Shown piece by piece: positions 21,301 through 32,500 of a stretch of 64,000 nucleotides of DNA (its first letter is position 1; each line of letters starts with the position of its first letter). The DNA lies in the NCBI RefSeq assembly GCF_026151205.1, contig NC_087072.1, positions 14,236,169 through 14,300,168 of the forward strand, read 5' to 3'. This DNA comes from Bolinopsis microptera (Eukaryota > Ctenophora > Tentaculata > Lobata > Bolinopsidae). The notes beneath the pieces are model-generated. The model saw nothing but the letters and a program-made list of their open reading frames with translations, had not been told where the DNA came from and did not search any database. The position numbers were made by a program, and so were the translations under genes.

Positions 21301-22219
21301 AAGTAAATATAACTTCCTATTCTAGGTTTTATCTGACAGTTATTTCATTTCCAAAAATATTCACCTTAAAATCATCTAAAGATCTAACATAAGTAGTAAA
21401 ACTTCTCGAAGGATTTTTCGAACTTAAATGAATTTTTCGTCCAAAGTTCTTTTTATTGAGCATTTTATTTAGTACCTTAATAAAATGATTTGATATACCT
21501 TCTCTCAGGTATCCTGATTTCATGCTGTCCCGACTACCAATAGTAATGGAGGATGACCACATGGCTCACTTGTACCTCTCCGAGCTCCTCTACATATCTT
21601 ATCTTATTACTCTGTTGAAACTTCCTCTTAAGTCGATCGGGAGCAAGAAAACAAGCTTCCCTAATACCCCCTCTGTTGTAAGTATAGATCCCAATTATAT
21701 AAAGTTAACACTAGAGAGTTACTTTTATATAGTTAACTATTTCCATCACACAGTATTAACCACACATCGGACCATTCATAAAACTTACTCAAATAAGCTT
21801 AAAACTTTAAACTAAATATATTTCGTACTAGTTCAGTATCGATTTCTCTCAGATTATCTGAACTTTGAATTGAGTTAACACTGTATCAGGTGACAGAAAG
21901 TATGTACAAGAAGTTCACCTCACTCGGCCAGCGAGACGGGAAACTGCGAACATCCATGTCAGACAAACAACGCAATAAATTAATAGCGCACATCTTAGCA
22001 CTGACCCTAGTAGTAGACAAATACTGTGTGAGATACAGTGAACTGTGTAAAGACACAGGGGTTAAGTCACGTGTGCTAAGTGACACGTACAGGAGTATGG
22101 GGTGCAGTATCAGCAAGTTAAAAGGGGACCAGAATAAGGGACTGATGTTGGCTGTGTTGAAGTTACCTGTCAAGTTACCACCGCTTGTCCTGCGGAAAGG
22201 GGGCAAAAAACGCGATTAG
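18400..22219 (+). CDS. POLR1E: RNA polymerase I subunit RPA49/PAF53, six exons
   Basis: The coding exons that keep frame are 18400-18639, 18786-18993, 20850-20995, 21175-21302, 21509-21677 and 21890-22219, giving 406 residues. All introns start GT and end AG. The product is the Pol I-specific TFIIF-like/TFIIE-like subunit that works with POLR1G (RPA34) in initiation and elongation of rRNA transcription in the nucleolus. Exon 1 has FTCYQNTSDLSNPRL and exon 2 FMVGVLDKETNEMTLRP, which align with the dimerisation domain of human POLR1E (NPR and FVGILNK words). The last exon encodes the tandem winged-helix domain, with SDKQRNKLIAHILALTLVVD, and ends in a basic KKGGKKRD-like tail. Exon 2 could start a few codons earlier (18776) in a different phase, but 18786 is the phase-consistent choice. 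The 1.86-kb second intron holds a DNA transposon. LSM1 starts 264 bp downstream. Confidence 0.93.
19132..20776. mobile_element. Non-autonomous DNA transposon in POLR1E intron 2
   Basis: The ends ATACGGGTAAACCGCCCC (19132) and GGGGCGGTTTACCCGTAT (to 20776) are perfect inverted repeats. The bases just outside and at the tips would allow a 2-bp TA target duplication. The word CCCCTAAAATGTCA (or a one-base variant) occurs about six times in the left half in one orientation. About six times in the right half it occurs in the opposite orientation, as TGACATTTTAGGGG. No transposase frame is present. Such oriented subterminal arrays are typical transposase-binding sites. It makes up nearly the whole intron. 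Confidence 0.85.
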
Positions 22220-22482
22220 GAGTTTTATTTGTTGTTTTACTTTTATTAGGTGGTTTTAGCTTTTCGTTACAGCAGTCTCTTAAATTATATATAATTTATT
22301 AATTTGATCATTTTAAAGTTTTTTTTTACTTCAGCATTTATTCACTGCTTCGACAATTCTTATATGACGGAAGGTACAGTCTTATAATTTTAAGAAACAA
22401 ACCAGATTACATTCCTTAAATACAGGTTCTTTTCTTAAAATATTAACAAAAGAACAATTTTAGTGTAAGACTGGTAGAAGGT

Positions 22483-23052
22483 ATGTTAGGAGCAGCCCAC
22501 AAATGCCCCCTCAAGACAGAAGGAACTCCCTTCAGCTACAGTCCAATAAACACCTCCCCTCCACCTCCGGGTACTGTCATCAACTCCATCCCTAACAAAG
22601 ACTACCTGATAAACGCCACTCTGGGCAACATGCTCTCTGATGATCTGCACGACAACTACATGCCAGGTCTACTCTCTCTTATCGACTCCATTGACCGGCC
22701 CATCTTAGTGCACCTCCGTGATAGAAGAACTATTATTGGGTGTCTCAGTTCTATAGACACGTACGGTAACATCCTGCTGAGCAACACTGTTGAGAGGGTT
22801 TATGCTATGGACTTCCACGCGGATATTCCACGTGGAATATACCTTGTACGCGGAGAAAACGTAGCGATTGCAGGAGAAGTAGACTTGACGGACGAAGATC
22901 CGGAGAAGGCGCGTCCGCTGAAACAAGTGCTGGCATACCAGGAGGCAGAGAAGTTGGGACGGGAGGAGAAGAAGAGAAGGATCAGGCACATGTCGTATGA
23001 AGCAGGCGTTCTGTCGCTAGACGACACCTTAGAGGACGATTTCTATCAGTAG
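22483..23052 (+). CDS. LSM1: U6/mRNA-decay LSm protein LSM1 with N-terminal extension
   Basis: One open frame of 189 residues. LSM1 is the subunit that defines the cytoplasmic Lsm1-7 ring. The ring binds oligoadenylated mRNA 3' ends with PAT1 and promotes decapping in P-bodies. The conserved protein starts at about residue 57 (NYMPG, as in human MNYMPG). Sm motif 1 spans HLRDRRTIIGCLSSIDTYGN and Sm motif 2 is IPRGIYLVRGENV, the LSM1 signature. The charged helical tail (QEAEKLGREEKKRRI) is where LSM1 covers the ring. The 56-residue proline-containing extension has no counterpart in the human protein; the internal ATG at about residue 58 is an alternative start. There is no intron in the coding part. 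An acceptor-like AATTTTAG lies about 20 bp upstream. LSM12 follows. Confidence 0.95.
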   Translation: MLGAAHKCPLKTEGTPFSYSPINTSPPPPGTVINSIPNKDYLINATLGNMLSDDLHDNYMPGLLSLIDSIDRPILVHLRDRRTIIGCLSSIDTYGNILLSNTVERVYAMDFHADIPRGIYLVRGENVAIAGEVDLTDEDPEKARPLKQVLAYQEAEKLGREEKKRRIRHMSYEAGVLSLDDTLEDDFYQ

Positions 23053-23691
23053 TTTGGGCTTTAAGATCTTAGTTTTTATAAGTTTTTTACTTTCTTGTAT
23101 TTTATTATTTGATTGCAAAGTTTTAAATTGCGAATATTTATTTTAAAGTATGGAATATGGATATTGTCGAGATGGCGAATACATTTCAATGCCAAATATT
23201 TGATTAAATAAGTTTTTAAATTGTCGTTTTTACAATTCATACCTAGTTTGGGTAATTTTATCTCTTTGAAATTCTAACGATTAAACTTTTTACAATGTTA
23301 TTTTGTACCTTAATTTTGTATGTAAACCATAATATTTATCTAAGTGTTCTGGAATTTGGAATTAAGTATTTTCTACTTGATTCATAAATCGAGCAATCAT
23401 TGCCATTTAATTTTATGCGTTAAAAATGTGTATTTTCAAATTGGCCTTGACACTTGCATTACAGATCATTTTCTTAGAATGAATACTTAAAATAATTAAG
23501 AGTTATTATGACATTCCTTTGATTACTTTACCGCGCGGTAAACGTTTTTATTGCAGACCTTTTACTCCACAGAATTCGACTGCAGTTGATTATTGCAGAT
23601 CATTTGGCACGTCATGTTGTTGATCACGCACTTCACTTTTGTTTAAGTAATAATCTACTCCACAGCTATATGTAGGATGTCATGAATGAGA
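23053..23691. other. LSM1-LSM12 spacer
   Basis: Non-coding, AT-rich. ATTAAATAAG at about 23203 may serve 3' end formation. The sequence CTACTCCACAG at about 23653-23664 is a pyrimidine/AG acceptor-like site shortly before the LSM12 start. Confidence 0.4.
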
Positions 23692-26342
23692 ATGGTTGCG
23701 CATGGCGCTATGGCAACGGCCGGCAAACTTGAAAATGAACTTCAACATTACGTCCCCTTAGGATCAATTGTTATGTGCGTCGACCCCTACGGTAAGAAGA
23801 CTCTCGAGGTTTTAATAATTCATAGTTCCTCTTGAGGGAAAGGGGGTTTCAAAATGTGATAAGGCGGGAAGTGGTTAAGGGAGGGCTGGTATAAATATTC
23901 CACGGTGATAGTGATGTAACTTGCTTACACTCTAAGATAAAGAACTTAATCCATAATATTAATTATCATCCATAATTTATCTGTTACAATTACTGTATTT
24001 GATCGGTCAATTGAATCACATCACAAATGGAAGTGTTTTAAGGGTGGATTGTATAAAAAGTTCAAATTTTAGTTGAAGTCAATTGCAGACACACTCCAAG
24101 ATAAAGAGCTTAATCCAACAATTATCACATATTTATCTGTATCAATTACTATATTTGATTGGGCTATTAAATTTTATGATAAGCTACAAATCTTGTTAAC
24201 TAAAAGAATAGGATTCTCATTACCTCATTGATTAGTTTCATTAATAATATGATTAGTGCGTCACTTAGGTAATAATTTACAACGTTGGTGTTAATAAATT
24301 CGTTAACACAACATCCCACCCAGCCAATAAGATAGAGGGTGAATTAGTGGCTATGGATGAGCCCACCGGTATGATAATAATAAAGAGTGTAAGCAACGAC
24401 CAGAAGGAGGATTTAACTGTTCTTAACAGAGAGCTGCTTACCGAGTTTGAAGTCAAGAAGTATGCTCCTAATAATACCAGAGGTAAAAGTTACTTTTCGA
24501 ATTATTAGTTAATTGCGTTAATTCGCTAATAAGTTATAAAATCACACAGTTAAGTTGATAGGTTGAGAGAATGAGACGGAAAACTTGGTTCAGTTTGGAG
24601 TCCATAATTTTCTAAGTTCCCCATTCATATGTCGGTCCAATCATAATGACGAATAAGATTCGTGACAACACTTTGAAAGTGACTATTTAACTAACCTTTC
24701 TAACCACTGTGTACTGTTGCAAGTATAGTTGTTGGACATATTAAAACTTTTAGGTGCGTTCATGCCGGAGCGAATTGTAAGTGAGAGCGCTGTGAGGAAA
24801 GCTATCATCGAGAAGGAAGAGGCCATCAACAGAGTTGGGCCTAAAGATGTTAGTTTGGCAGGCAGGGAGCTCTTCAAGGTCATCAACAAAACGTGAGTAC
24901 ATTTAAATTGTGGATAGTTATCGAATAATGTTATCTGATGAATAATCAGATAAAGACAAAGACATCCTTGTAAGACTTCCGGCGCGGCGGTTCAGAAGGA
25001 CTGAGAAAATTTTAACCATCCTAATCACCTCAAATGACGTCCACTATAGTTTAAAATGACCATGCCGTATGTTACTTCTTTCCGCCTCACTTTCCTGCAA
25101 CCGCCCACCGGATGCAAGGTTTGGCATAATATCCAACAATTATCTTACCACGCGTGTCACATTCTCTACTAGCAGACAAACGACATTTTCGCATATAGAG
25201 GTCTTTTTTGCGCACGTGTGGGTTGAAGCGCGCGGGCGCGGCGAATATTAATTCTCACATTTTATTTGTTCACTTTAATTTAACAAGAACTGAAAAATAA
25301 CAAGAGATAATGATTGAATAGATTACATTTTAAGTGGTTTTTACTGGCACTTACCAGTGTTGTATACTTCGCTTGGTCTTTAAATCAAAACAAGACATTT
25401 CATTACTTTTGATGATTGTTCTTAGATAAGTTTCTCACTATATTGCCTACCACATACGGAGGTTGTCCTAAATTTCTAATTTTTCTGGGAAGATAGTCCT
25501 TAATGAGTCTAATGACTCTCAGAAATCGTTCTAGAAAGGCTCATTTTAAATTAAACAGGCTTACAAAATAGTAAATCTTAGGCAGTTTCAGTAATACCAA
25601 TTAATCACAGCAGTGTTCTTTAAAGATATATTATCAAGGTAACATATGTGCAAACATGCTGCCGGGTGAATGAATTCTATCAAGCTGCCCATCAATTCGA
25701 ATAGGTATACGGGTAACCAATCACGATTGCAACCAATATTGACGAAATCACTGTACCACAAACCGGGAACTTCTTTGTATTTTCATTTTAAACGTTTAAT
25801 CCATAAGTTGAACTCCTGCAGCGATTTCTTTGGACTATTTTCGTATTGGTAAAATAATAAACATTCAGGTACACGAATCTCGAGTGGCGTGGAAATGTAA
25901 TACAAGGCCTTGACGGAGATTTCTTTGTACACCCACCTTACAAATCTAACGATGTCAAAGGAAATACTGAGGATGCAGTGGCTAGAATCAAGAAAGTGGT
26001 AAGCTCTAATGTTTATTTAATATTTGAGCAATCTGAACCACGGCGTATTAATCTCTAGATTCTACTGGTATTATTTTGAATAATTTGGTTTTTATCAGGT
26101 GTTGTTATTTGGGTTGGGGATGTTGTAAGGCTGGCAGTTGGTTATGATCTTTGTAAGAAAGATATCAAGTTATAATTAATCACCAAACACGCTAGTGTAA
26201 AGTTATTGACATACGATTAAATCTCATTTATTGCCACCAACCGTAGATAAAGTTCGATTTTCCGTAACATTGTTCAAACGTTCAGGTTGACAAGTTTCAC
26301 CAAGATTTCGTGAAGAAGCACGGGCCACAGAGTGACTCATAG
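23692..26342 (+). CDS. LSM12: LSm-domain protein LSM12, five exons
   Basis: The exons are 23692-23791, 24324-24482, 24754-24892, 25869-25998 and 26286-26342. All joins keep frame and give 194 residues, matching the human length of 195. LSM12 has an N-terminal Sm-like domain and a C-terminal anticodon-binding-like (AD) domain. It is reported as a partner of ataxin-2 and PABP and as an NAADP-binding regulator of two-pore channels. Visible here are GSIVMCVDPYA in the Sm strand region, NKIEGELVAMD (like human RLQGEVVAFD), ITP/HPPYK-type core HPPYKSNDV, and the C-terminal helix DAVARIKKVVDKFHQDF. The chosen ATG follows an out-of-frame ATG ten bases upstream that gives only a 16-codon frame. Each exon is far shorter than 300 bp, so the gene is visible only by joining exons. 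Confidence 0.93.
23925..24175. repeat. Direct duplication of about 90 bp in LSM12 intron 1
   Basis: Two copies, at about 23925-24015 and 24088-24175, share AAGATAAAGA, CTTAATCCA, AATTATCA, ATTTATCTGT and AATTACT(G/A)TATTTGAT. They are diverged and non-coding, with no terminal features. Confidence 0.6.
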
Positions 26343-28684
26343 ACAGGACTACAGGATACGGGACTGTTGTGTTATAATAACTTATGATTTTCAACTGCTG
26401 AACCATATGATTGCCAATTATAATTTATTCGTTGTACCTAAATCCGTGATACCCAGTTTTTAAATCAATGCTTTTCGGAACCCTATTTAATGAAGTGTCT
26501 TAAGAGCACCATTCGAAGATCTTGCTTTAATTTGAAAAATTTCCCGATTCATTTTACATGAAATATTTGGTAACTTCCTTGTTTAATAATATGTTTATAT
26601 ATTTCAGTTATTTTCATGAGAACCGACTGTAGGTTTATAGGAATTTAAAAACAGGAAGGGTAATTTCAGCTATTTTATTGGTCATATTTGATATTTGGAT
26701 TTGTTTCCATTTAACTTCCGCTTTGTTCAATGTGTTGTAGTTTAACATTTATGTTGAAAACGTGAAAACTGTAAAGCGTACGAACGTGGCTCGCAAGCTG
26801 CCTTCTTGCCTGGTGTTTTAAAGAAATTTGAGACACCTGTAATCTGTCAAGGCCTAGTTCAGCATAGCCAGTCCTCGATTTTTCTGCAACTGTAGGAATA
26901 GAAGTATCCGGCCCCTGCCAATATTCTCGCCCTCGAGACATTTCTCAAATTCTCAACCTAGCTCTGTAGTGAAACCAGTTCTCATCCATTGAGGAATTTG
27001 TAAACTTTTCTTATTACAAATAAGATATGGCTTTCTCAGCCTGTAGTTCCTGTACTATTTTATAGTTTTATTTGTAAAGTTTCCTTTCTCGGCTTGGTCT
27101 GAAATTCTGTCCTCTAGCTGCACTGCAGAAAGTTGATGTTCGGATAATTGCACCTTGTCACTGTTTTCAATGTCTGTTGTAAATGGAGTGTGATTAAACT
27201 ATGGTTTTTTCTGAACTTGAAAGGATGTTGTACAATGTAAATTGCTCTCCATATAACTTACTGTTAATTTCTTCGAAGAAAAGGTTTGAAAATTCTTACG
27301 CTAGTGTAATTGCTGCAAAATGACAACTAAAAGTTCCACATGGTGGTGACCATCAGTACCAAGCTTCATGATATTATCAACTAAACTATACGTGTGGACG
27401 GTGGGCAATTGTGTTACTCTAACCTTCTTAATTGTTATCCAGACAACGAGTGCATGACTTCACAGTTAAGGTGCCAAGGGGCAGGCTCAAATAATACTTT
27501 CGAGTAGTTTATATCCAGCTCGGCCAGTACTCACCAGGTAACCTGATCTGCCTCTTCTCTGAGCCGGTTTCGCATAGTAAAATGACATCACCACTGCTGT
27601 CAACAGATATTATCCAACTATCAGTATTTCAACAGTCTTTCGGGGACCAATAAACCATTACTTCCAAAGTATGCTAAGAATCTTCTTAGGATACCACTTC
27701 AGTACATCTACTGTGTACATAGTTCTACAGTCTACACTATATGCTAATTTCTGTCCGCTACGATGTCTAACTCCATAGCATGTAGGCTTCTGCCCCATCT
27801 CAGCCGCGCCAAGCTTGAAACTATCGTCCGGTTTTCGATAACCGTATTGAACCGTTCCTTTGCTAATGAAAACTCTTGGTGTATCTCGTTTATACTCACT
27901 CTCACTGGGTTACTGATACTATCTCACTAGTCATGGAGTAGAAGTAGCGAAATATGAGACCTAAATATAATATGGGCTCTGGTCTAAATTCATCCCTTGT
28001 CTCCAAATTGATAATGGGCACTTGACAATGTCTCACTTTTCATTCGTTGAAATTGTTTTCAATCAGTAAATTTCCAAACTTGTTTCAAGAAAAATAAATA
28101 CAACAATTTAACCGGGTTTGTAGAAGGAAAATTATTGTCCAAAGATCATACTCAATAATAGTGGAGAGGGGAGGCGAAACACATTCCATACCTCTAGAGC
28201 ATAGAGTCGCACAATCCAGTGAAGGGAGTGAAGGACTTCGAGTTCGAGAGTGTAAAATTTAAAATTTCTATATCCTTACTAACTTTCTCCCGCCTCTGAG
28301 AGAATAATTCTCAGAACTAAGAGTTAGGTTTTGGTTAACTGTAGACATGAGTCATTGAAATTGTTAGAAATTGTGAGGATGTGTTTCGCCCAAACCCCCC
28401 TATCCAGTCGTAAAAATAGATTAACCATAGTAATACTGTCACTAACTATTATTGCTTAGAATAGGATCAATTCGTTTTAAATCGTTAATAACATCATATC
28501 TTTTAGTATTCGTACCATATTGCATACGATATATCACGCCCTAATAAAGAACAATAACATCTAACAATCTCATTTCGCTTAAAAATATCTTTTTATCTAA
28601 TATCACAAACAAATCTCACTTCGTTTTTCAATTTAGCTCAAAACCACAGTATATCTCATTGGTGACGTTTATTAGGTAATTTGT
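26343..28684. other. Intergenic, no gene supported
   Basis: I see no coding frame with family similarity. At about 28164-28410 a segment is bounded by GGGGAGGCGAAACACAT and ATGTGTTTCGCCCAAACCCC, short imperfect inverted repeats that could be a MITE of about 245 bp. The rest shows nothing. Confidence 0.45.
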
Positions 28685-29250
28685 AACAATCAAAGTCTCT
28701 TTTATCAAGTGACTTATTATCATTCAAGTGACTTAATATCATAATCAAAGTCACTTTCATCAAGTTACTAATATTATCATTCAAGTGACTTAATATCATA
28801 TAATCAAAGTCACTTTCATCAAGTCACTTAATATCACGATCAAAGTCACTTTCATCAAGTAATTTTTCATCATTTAAGTCACTTAATATTATAATCAAAG
28901 TCACTTTCACGAAGAAACTTTTCATCATTTAAGTCACTTAATATCACGATCAAAGTCACTTTCATGAAGAAACTTTTCATCATTTAAGTCACTTAATATC
29001 ATAATCAAAGTCACTTTCATCAGAAACTTTACATCATTTAAGTCACTTAATATCATATAATCAAAGTCACTTTCATCAAGAAACTTTTCATCATTTAAGT
29101 CACTTAATATCATAATCAAAGTCACTTTCATCAAGAAACTTTACATCATTTGAGTCAGTTAATATCATATAATCAAAGTCACTTTCATCAAGAAACTTTT
29201 CATCATTTAAGTCACTTAATATCATAATTAAAGTCACTTTCATCAAGTAA
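28685..29250. repeat. Minisatellite of about 55-60 bp units
   Basis: About ten units contain AATCAAAGTCACTTTCATCA, then AGAAACTTTTCATCA and TTTAAGTCACTTAATATCA. Unit length varies through small indels, and the central units are the most uniform. The minus-strand frame across it (28934-29134) is a by-product. It lies just downstream of the 3' end of the coiled-coil gene. Confidence 0.85.
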
Positions 29251-29295
29251 CAACATTAAACTTGAAATAATAATCCTCTTCCTCGCGTCAATATT

Positions 29296-29493
29296 ATGTC
29301 TTTATCTTCTCTTCGGTTTACGTTTCTTCTATCTTCATTCTTCATCTGCACACTTTTTGGTGTTTTGGGAGGTGCTTGTGATGCAGACTTTCACAAATTG
29401 GATTTGAGACTTGAGTTGGGTTATGATGTATCACAGGTGCTGTCAAATTTCATCATCTCTGTTCTTTTATCGGAAAACTGGTTCAGACTTTAG
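29296..29493 (+). CDS. Possible small secreted ORF or first exon
   Basis: A 65-codon frame begins with a basic then strongly hydrophobic segment (LRFTFLLSSFFICTLFGVL) followed by GGACDADFHK, as in a signal peptide. A potential donor, CACAG/GTGCTG, lies near 29437, so this could be exon 1 of a longer gene whose other exons I cannot find. There is no family similarity. It may be chance. Confidence 0.2.
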   Translation: MSLSSLRFTFLLSSFFICTLFGVLGGACDADFHKLDLRLELGYDVSQVLSNFIISVLLSENWFRL

Positions 29494-29525
29494 TGCTGTT
29501 TAAGGTACGCACATAGGTTAAGTCA

Positions 29526-32500
29526 TTACACTTGACATTTTATGAAAGTAATTAGCTTTTTATGCAAATTTACTTTCTCCTCGATTAGACTCTGATTCTC
29601 CGCCGTCTTGGTGTCGACTACAAATTTGTACTCTTCCTCCTTTACAGAAAAACCAGATCGTAACTCGACAACTTGTTTGTTGAGATTATCATTGTCCGCA
29701 GACTGTTTTTCCTTTTCCACAGTTAGGTTCTGAACCACCTCTCTGTAGTTGACCTCCATGGCATAAAAACTTGATCGTAACTCGACATTGTCTGCAGTCA
29801 GCTTCTCTTTTTCCACAGTTAGGTTTTGAACTGTTTCTTTGTTGCCGACCTCCATGGCATGGAGACTACACTGTAACTCGAAGAATTGTTTATTCAGTTT
29901 GTTATAGTCGTTGGTAAGGTTCTTAACCACATCTTTGTAGTTGACCTGACCATCCATTGCACAAAAACCTGACCGCAACTCGACGAGTCGTTTATTCAGG
30001 TTTTCATTCTTGGTGTTTAGATTCTGAAACACTTTTTTGTTGTGATCCTCGACATCGCTAAATTCAGACTGCATCTCGGTAAGACACTCTTTGAATCTCC
30101 TATTCAAGTCACGCAATGTCGTCATCTCTTTTTCGTGCTCTTGGATGGTTCCTGAAGAAACAGCTCGATAAGAAGCGAGCAACCAAGAAATTGTATCAAG
30201 TTCGTGAAATCGTTTTTAATAAAAAGCAGAGCAATAATCATATATTCTAATTTCAACCTGTTTTTGATAGGCTTTCGATGCAGATTGATATAACTTAAGC
30301 ATGAGACTAGCAGTACTAAGAGTAAGAGTAAAAACCAATTTGAGTTACAAAAAACAGAACTCACTGAATAAATCATTTGCACGCTCAACAAAACGGGATC
30401 TATCATGCTCAACTTCCTTGTATCTCTCACACAGGTCAAGATACTGATTTTCTCTGAGCTTAGTTTCATCGTATGAAAGTTGAAGATAGTTCTCAACTGT
30501 TTGTTCTCTTTATCCGCGTTGCAGTTGCACAGGGCAATAGAGGTGTCGTCCCCGAGATCTGTTTCATCGATGATTGTAGATTCAGGGTCGACTGGTTTAA
30601 ACTTTTCTTTGGACTCGCCTAAAGTAAAGAAACGGTTTGTTAAGAAACGAATAACCAAGAAATTGTTCGTAAAATCGTGTTCAATAATTAGCTGGCAAAA
30701 TGAGCAGCAACAAAATTGCAGGTACTAAAAAAATGACTTACCGATTAAACCATTTACTCGCTCAACCAAACAAAATCTATCGTGCTCAACTCCCTGGTAT
30801 CTCTCACGCAGGTCAAAATAATGATTCCTAATTTCGTCGTATGAAAGTTGAAGATCGTATATGTAGTTTCTCAATTGTTTGTTCTCTTTTTCCGCTTTAC
30901 ACAGGGCAATAGAGGTTTTGTCTTCGAGATCTACGTTATCACTATAATCAGTGATCGTAGAACTAGATTCAGGGTTGACTGGTTTAAACTTCGTTTTGTC
31001 ATCGCCGACAGTTTCACATAGTACGGGTACCTAATAAAATAAGTATTAAACATATGAATTATGTGTTATGATCAACCCTTTATCCGTATAGTTTAGTTAT
31101 TGGTCCTTAAGTGTTCGCAAGCACGACAAGGCAATGGGCCATTGCATTGTTAAAATATATTATTATATTTATATGATAACCCAGGCACCAGGGCCTGGCG
31201 TGAATTAGCGCGCGCATAAATGCTAAAAATATAATTTTGTAATTTTTAAACGGAGGTGGGAAATAAAAATATTAGTTCAATTTAAAATAAACTGTAACGC
31301 AATGAAATTATAGAACTAAAAATTAGATGCACAATAATTGATAATGAACTTTTTGTTTAATGCTTCATCACAAAAATTATTTCTTTACAATAATACAAGC
31401 AAGTAAAACTATATAATAACTGGCCAAATTAAATCCTTCGGCTTCCTGTAATTGGCTAGTTACATTTGTGTAACAATGTGGCACAAATAACTGGCCAAAT
31501 TAAATCCTTCGGCTTCCTGTAATTGGCTAGTTACACTTGTGTAACAATGTGGCTGTTGGAATACTCCGAAGTAAAATAAGTGTGAGATAAAAAACTATAT
31601 AATAAGCGCGCCCGCCGCGCAGTGGATTATGACTGATTGACAAAATTACAAATAAACGCGAATCAAAAAGTTTTATTAAGGAGCAGGTAAAAATACGTAA
31701 AAACGTTGCTACGCGTAACCATGCACCTCTATGACTGATTTAATCTGGTTTGATCACCCATGCCAGAATTGTGATTGAGTCGTAAATCGAAATTTTAACC
31801 CTTGAATATTTCTAAAAGTATTTCTTGGCCTTTAACACTTATATATGTTATTTAGTTAATCAAATTTTAATGTATCGAGGAGATTTCAAGTTTTGAATGG
31901 TTATTTGGAAATTGAAATGTAACTTGCAAATTGAATTGGCCCACAAAATCAATCAGGGATGATCGCTGACCAAAATACAAAATATAAAAGATGGCAGCTA
32001 AATTATGGCTCTTGATCTTACTAATTCGCTCGCCCAAAAATTTCACGTGACTTTGGTTTTTATGGTTTTGCAGCCGTACAAAACGGTTTTACATAAACCC
32101 TAATCCCAACCCTAACCCTAACCATAACCCCGAAGCTATCCATAACCCTTACCACAACCCTAACCCTAACCCGAGCCCTAAACACTCGAATTCATGTTTT
32201 ACTAGCCTGTCACGTGACCAAAACGGTTTTTTGCCCATAACTCTCCAGGGAAGCATTTTTACCCTACGTCATGGGGGGTGATTCGGAATCAGCGTCCAAA
32301 AAGACATCTATTCAGATCGATTTCACACCCAAAGGGCCTTTTCACAAGAATTTTCTTAAAATTTGGGCGAGCGATTTAGTAGGAGCGCTAAATTATTAAA
32401 ACGTTCGAAAAGATGAATAAATTAAATATTAACCTCGACGTCAGACTCAAAAGCGATGCCCGAATCATTAGTTTCTACGCTTGTAGGGGTAGCATGAGCT

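Noticed and set aside
28934-29134. Repeat frame on the minus strand
   Set aside because: It is a translation of the minisatellite.
28685-29250. CRISPR-like array
   Set aside because: The repeats merge without unique spacers, there is no cas gene and the DNA is eukaryotic.
32100-32180. Chromosome end or telomere
   Set aside because: The CCCTAA repeats are few, degenerate and internal to a MITE found twice more; unique sequence continues on both sides.
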